A DNA stretch of 64,000 nucleotides from Eretmocerus hayati (lineage: Eukaryota > Arthropoda > Insecta > Hymenoptera > Aphelinidae). The notes beneath the pieces are model-generated. The model was not told the origin of the DNA. It saw only the letters and a program-made list of their open reading frames with translations, and made no database searches. Of this stretch, positions 61,101 to 64,000 are shown piece after piece (the stretch's first letter is position 1; the number at the start of each line of letters is the position of its first letter). Position numbers and translations under genes: made by a program. The stretch is taken from the NCBI GenBank assembly GCA_029851415.1, contig CM056741.1, positions 150,276,522-150,340,521 on the forward strand. The letters are read 5' to 3'.

Positions 61101-62329
61101 TATTGATCTCTTGTGAAAAGCCCAGAGATCAACAACCAGCAACTCAACAGTTATGCATCCAAACTGCACGCCTAATCATTACACACCTTATCGCGAGCGA
61201 TGCACTCAGATACTATTGGTACATTATGAAATGCTCGGTTTTGCCAATGTCGAATACTCGCAGAGATCTTGCCAACTCATTATATCGGAGTCGTGTGAGA
61301 GTCTTCACGTACGACATTTGCGATAGATTGCCGGAAAATTGCGACCGATGTGCTCACAAATTTCGAGTTGGCTCTCAGACGTCATCCAGCGCGTTGCAGA
61401 CGATTCCTTACGATACGAGCTGCGTTCGTCACGGCAAAGATTCTACAGCTATTTTTGCCTGTGCGAAGCTCTCTGAGAATTCTACGAAGCGTTCCTAAAC
61501 GTCCGAAGACGTCTCATAGTGCTGGTTACTTTAAGTCGTGGTCACATTCTAAGAGAGATTTCCCTATATTTTTTTTTGTGATTCTCACTCAATGGAAGGA
61601 GGCAATGGAAGTTCATCCAAAACCCTGTAAACATTTGATTCCAATACAACTGATGGGATGGGACTAATTCGACTCAATACAACAAATAACTTGTGTTGTC
61701 ATCCTCTCAGAGCCGTGAACATCATCAACTAGTTTTTGTTCAGACAGGAATCCAAAGTTTGATCCTTGAGTACACGAATTTGAATCTGAGTGGTTCTAAA
61801 TTATTTTCGTGTTACGTGTCAAGTGAAAGAAAATTCTTAAAACGTATACTTGTTGAAGCTCTTTCAAGAAGACAGATGAACGCGATAATAGAAGTTGGGT
61901 GCACTGAAAAATGTTCACATACATCTAAAAAATCTATTCTTCTTCATTGGAAGGGATATATTTTTCGTCTATGTTGTTGAATAGCAAGCACTCCTCTCAA
62001 AAAGATCTGTGAGAAATATTCGACTAACATCATGATGCAATCATTTCATCCACGACTAATATCCAAGACTGGTATGTGAACAGACCTTCAATAACTTGTA
62101 GATGAAGAAGTATCGGTAACATGATTCGATACTATAGCGTGAAGAAAGAGATTTGAATCGCTGTACCCGATCGCGTGACTTGGAAAAATATAAAATAAGA
62201 TCTCCAAGATCGGCAAGCACCGCTAATGATGCCGTTGATTGAACCATCAAGCGATCTCTCGAAGATCCCTGAAAAAGAGCGTGTCCCTCATCGATCCGAT
62301 CCAACCTGTCTCAGGAGCCTCCGATTCAA
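58114..62329. other. Over 4 kb with no recognised gene
   Basis: AT-rich. The longest frames (131 codons at 61103-61498 and 105 at 61350-61667) overlap each other in different frames and show no recognisable domain. Confidence 0.45.
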
Positions 62330-62830
62330 CCGAGTCGATGGACAAAAGGTGCATCCATGGAACCTGCCTTCCAGACAAAACTTAGCGATACGATCGGGGC
62401 TATAATACGGCACGTCGCTGGCAGTCAGGCTGCGGCCACCGGCGTAATTTCCGGGCGCACCATATACACACTCGACAAGCGACGCAGAGCAAGGTTCAAG
62501 CGGTCGGCCTTGGTATGGAGTCGAGTCGGGATGTATCGTGATGGTTGTATAGATGGCGTGGAACTTGGTTGCCGTCCTCGAAACGAAGAGAGGAAGCGAG
62601 AACGAGCCGAGTATGCAACAACAACAGCAGCAAAGTGTAAGAGCGCATCCCGTCCTAGCGAAAAACCGAATAAAAGACCAAGCCACTATATATGCCGAGC
62701 GATTCGCTTGCAGAGTTGCAGACTGAGCTGACCTTGCTTTGTCAGTGACCCGTGCCAAGTCAGTGCCACTGGCCGCCACCCGTCTGCATCATGTGTGCAT
62801 GTATGTTAGTATGCGTGAGATGCAAGAATC
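62330..62830. other. CpG-rich island with TATA-like and donor-like motifs
   Basis: CpG-rich. ACTATATATGCC at ~62684-62695 reads as a TATA-like element on either strand. ATGCAACAACAACAGCAGCA followed by AAGTGTAAGAG (62611-62640) would make a short Gln-rich start ending in a donor-like site. This is suggestive of a first exon but unsupported. Long frames on both strands overlap. Confidence 0.3.
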
Positions 62831-63223
62831 GAGATTTGAGAGGGGCCGAGATTACTCAGCCACTAACTAGAATCTATTCCATGGGAGTTAATTCGGATGA
62901 TACTGGAGATCAGCTGAGAAATAATTTGTGAATTGTGAAGAAAATTTACAAGGATTGAGGCTATCGCTATCTTGCACGATAGCATCGTGATCGAATTTGT
63001 TCCTCATTTTCGCCAGGACAAACATAGAGAAAGCATGGAGCAATATTACGCCCAAATGAAACAAGGTTCAATCGAGTCAACAAGGCAAATAAATGAAATA
63101 ATTAGTCTCATTCGATTCGCACAAAATTGAAGCGACAACTTTTATCTAATAAAACAGTTGACGATTGAAATAGTATTCAGCATGTGTGAATCAAAGTCAT
63201 TGGACAAAGAATCTTGAAAGAGT
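62831..63223. other. No feature recognised
   Basis: AT-rich spacer up to the SINE. Confidence 0.45.
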
Positions 63224-63239
63224 TACTCAAAGCAATTTT
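63224..63239. repeat. Target-site duplication of the SINE, left copy
   Basis: TACTCAAAGCAATTTT, repeated with one mismatch at 63864-63879. Confidence 0.85.
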
Positions 63240-63863
63240 TTTTTTCGAGATCCCCTTGCAGCCTCCTGGGCCTAGCACGGGGGGTCCCTTTACCACTTTG
63301 GTGTGAAGGGTTATGCCCAAATTTTTCCTCTACTTATGAATTCCAGCTTCCCCGGAGTGACCTACGCCATGGTTTGCAGCCATGGGATGCCTCTCTCCAA
63401 TGCCGGTAAAGCCGACATTCCCTGTCTCACAATGTGAGCCATCGGATCCGCTGTACCCTTAGCGTTCCCGGAGAGAGCCTCTTCATGGTTTGCAAGGCCA
63501 TGATTTGGTGAGACTCAAACTAAAATGCCGGTAAGGCCGACATTACCCGCACCTCCCCGTGCACAAGGGAAGGCACGTCGGATCGGCTTATGAACTCCCT
63601 ACGTTACCCACCCTCCCCCTGCTTCGCATTCGGTCAAGGCCCGCTAGTCGAACCTCGTGAAATGGGAAAACCCAGGATTTTTCTGAAGGATAAACCCGGG
63701 GAAAACACCATTCCAAAGCAGGCGGGGTGTGATGGGTCCTTTTCCCGTCGAAAAAACCTCAGAAAAAATTTCCGAGTGATTTCGCCGGGAATCGAACCCA
63801 CGACCCCTCGAGCAGTGTTGATTCCGAAGCTAGCACGCTACCAACTGAGCCAACACTGCTCTC
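63240..63863 (-). mobile_element. tRNA-derived SINE (~624 bp)
   Basis: Read on the minus strand, the head contains a pol III A box (TGGCTCAGTTGGTAGCGTGC, 63832-63852 region) and a B box (GGGTTCGATTCC, 63788-63799). A long body follows and it ends in a 10-base A run (63236-63245 as T on the plus strand). A 16-bp target-site duplication with one mismatch brackets it, as expected of LINE-driven retroposition. Within the body a ~118-bp unit (CCCGGAG...CATGGTTTGCA...AATGCCGGTAA...GCCGACATT) occurs twice, at ~63347-63464 and ~63465-63600. The head also contains a 10-bp inverted repeat, AGCAGTGTTG/CAACACTGCT. It is long for a SINE. A 104-codon plus-strand frame inside it is chance. Confidence 0.8.
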
Positions 63864-63879
63864 TACTCAAAGTAATTTT
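63864..63879. repeat. Target-site duplication of the SINE, right copy
   Basis: TACTCAAAGTAATTTT, one base different from 63224-63239. Confidence 0.85.
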
Positions 63880-64000
63880 CCTGGAAAACTTTTGTCTGAC
63901 CTAACTCGATGATAACTACTTAAACATACTTTTCTGTCCAAGCTAGATTCTAGAAAGGACATTTAAACAATTGTACTCGCGAGGATTTTTTCTTTTTGGA

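Noticed and set aside
62288..62779. 163- and 124-codon frames on opposite strands
   Set aside because: CpG-rich block; Cys- and Ser-rich low-complexity peptides.

Overview
This window reads as nuclear DNA of an animal, most likely an insect. The evidence is AT-rich non-coding sequence with CpG-rich islands, (TTGGG/TTAA/TWA/TA)-type DNA-transposon relics, an I/Jockey-like non-LTR retrotransposon tail and a tRNA-derived SINE. The CpG-rich texture would suit Hymenoptera, but that is only an impression and no host gene confirms it. I find no convincing host protein-coding gene. The longest open frames lie inside a retrotransposon fragment or in CpG-rich blocks where stop codons are rare by composition. 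The window is best read as a gene desert or the inside of very large introns.

From 0 to 8 kb there are mostly DNA-transposon relics. They are a piggyBac-like MITE (655-1334), a 103-bp insert with a hammerhead-like motif (1517-1619), a palindromic MITE abutting the first copy of a TA-flanked MITE family (2691-3659), a full copy of that family (5538-6371), a long-armed foldback (6790-7629) and a small TA-flanked MITE (7821-7974). From 8 to 16 kb there are a CpG-rich block, a full piggyBac-like MITE (11535-12368), a promoter- or LTR-like block (12660-13790), an intact RNase H ORF of a non-LTR retrotransposon on the minus strand (14123-15280) and a 2-copy tandem repeat. The stretch from 16 to 44 kb is sparse, with a 1.36-kb foldback (23103-24464), further copies of the TA and Harbinger-like MITE families, and isolated CpG-rich islands. 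From 42 to 53 kb there is a cluster of Harbinger-like palindromic MITEs, one carrying a nested mariner-type MITE, and a degenerate ~80-bp repeat field (50.0-50.8 kb). At 55.0-57.1 kb lies the most striking structure, a satellite with ~200-bp monomers in a ~600-bp three-monomer higher-order unit. The window ends with a 624-bp tRNA-derived SINE bounded by 16-bp target-site duplications (63240-63863).

There is no operon-like or pathway organisation. What links the features is transposition. At least five terminal-inverted-repeat families, each with a recognisable target-site signature (TTAA, TWA, TA), are present in one or more copies and in nested or abutting arrangements. All coordinates, pairings and periods were read by eye; no alignment, folding or database search was run.
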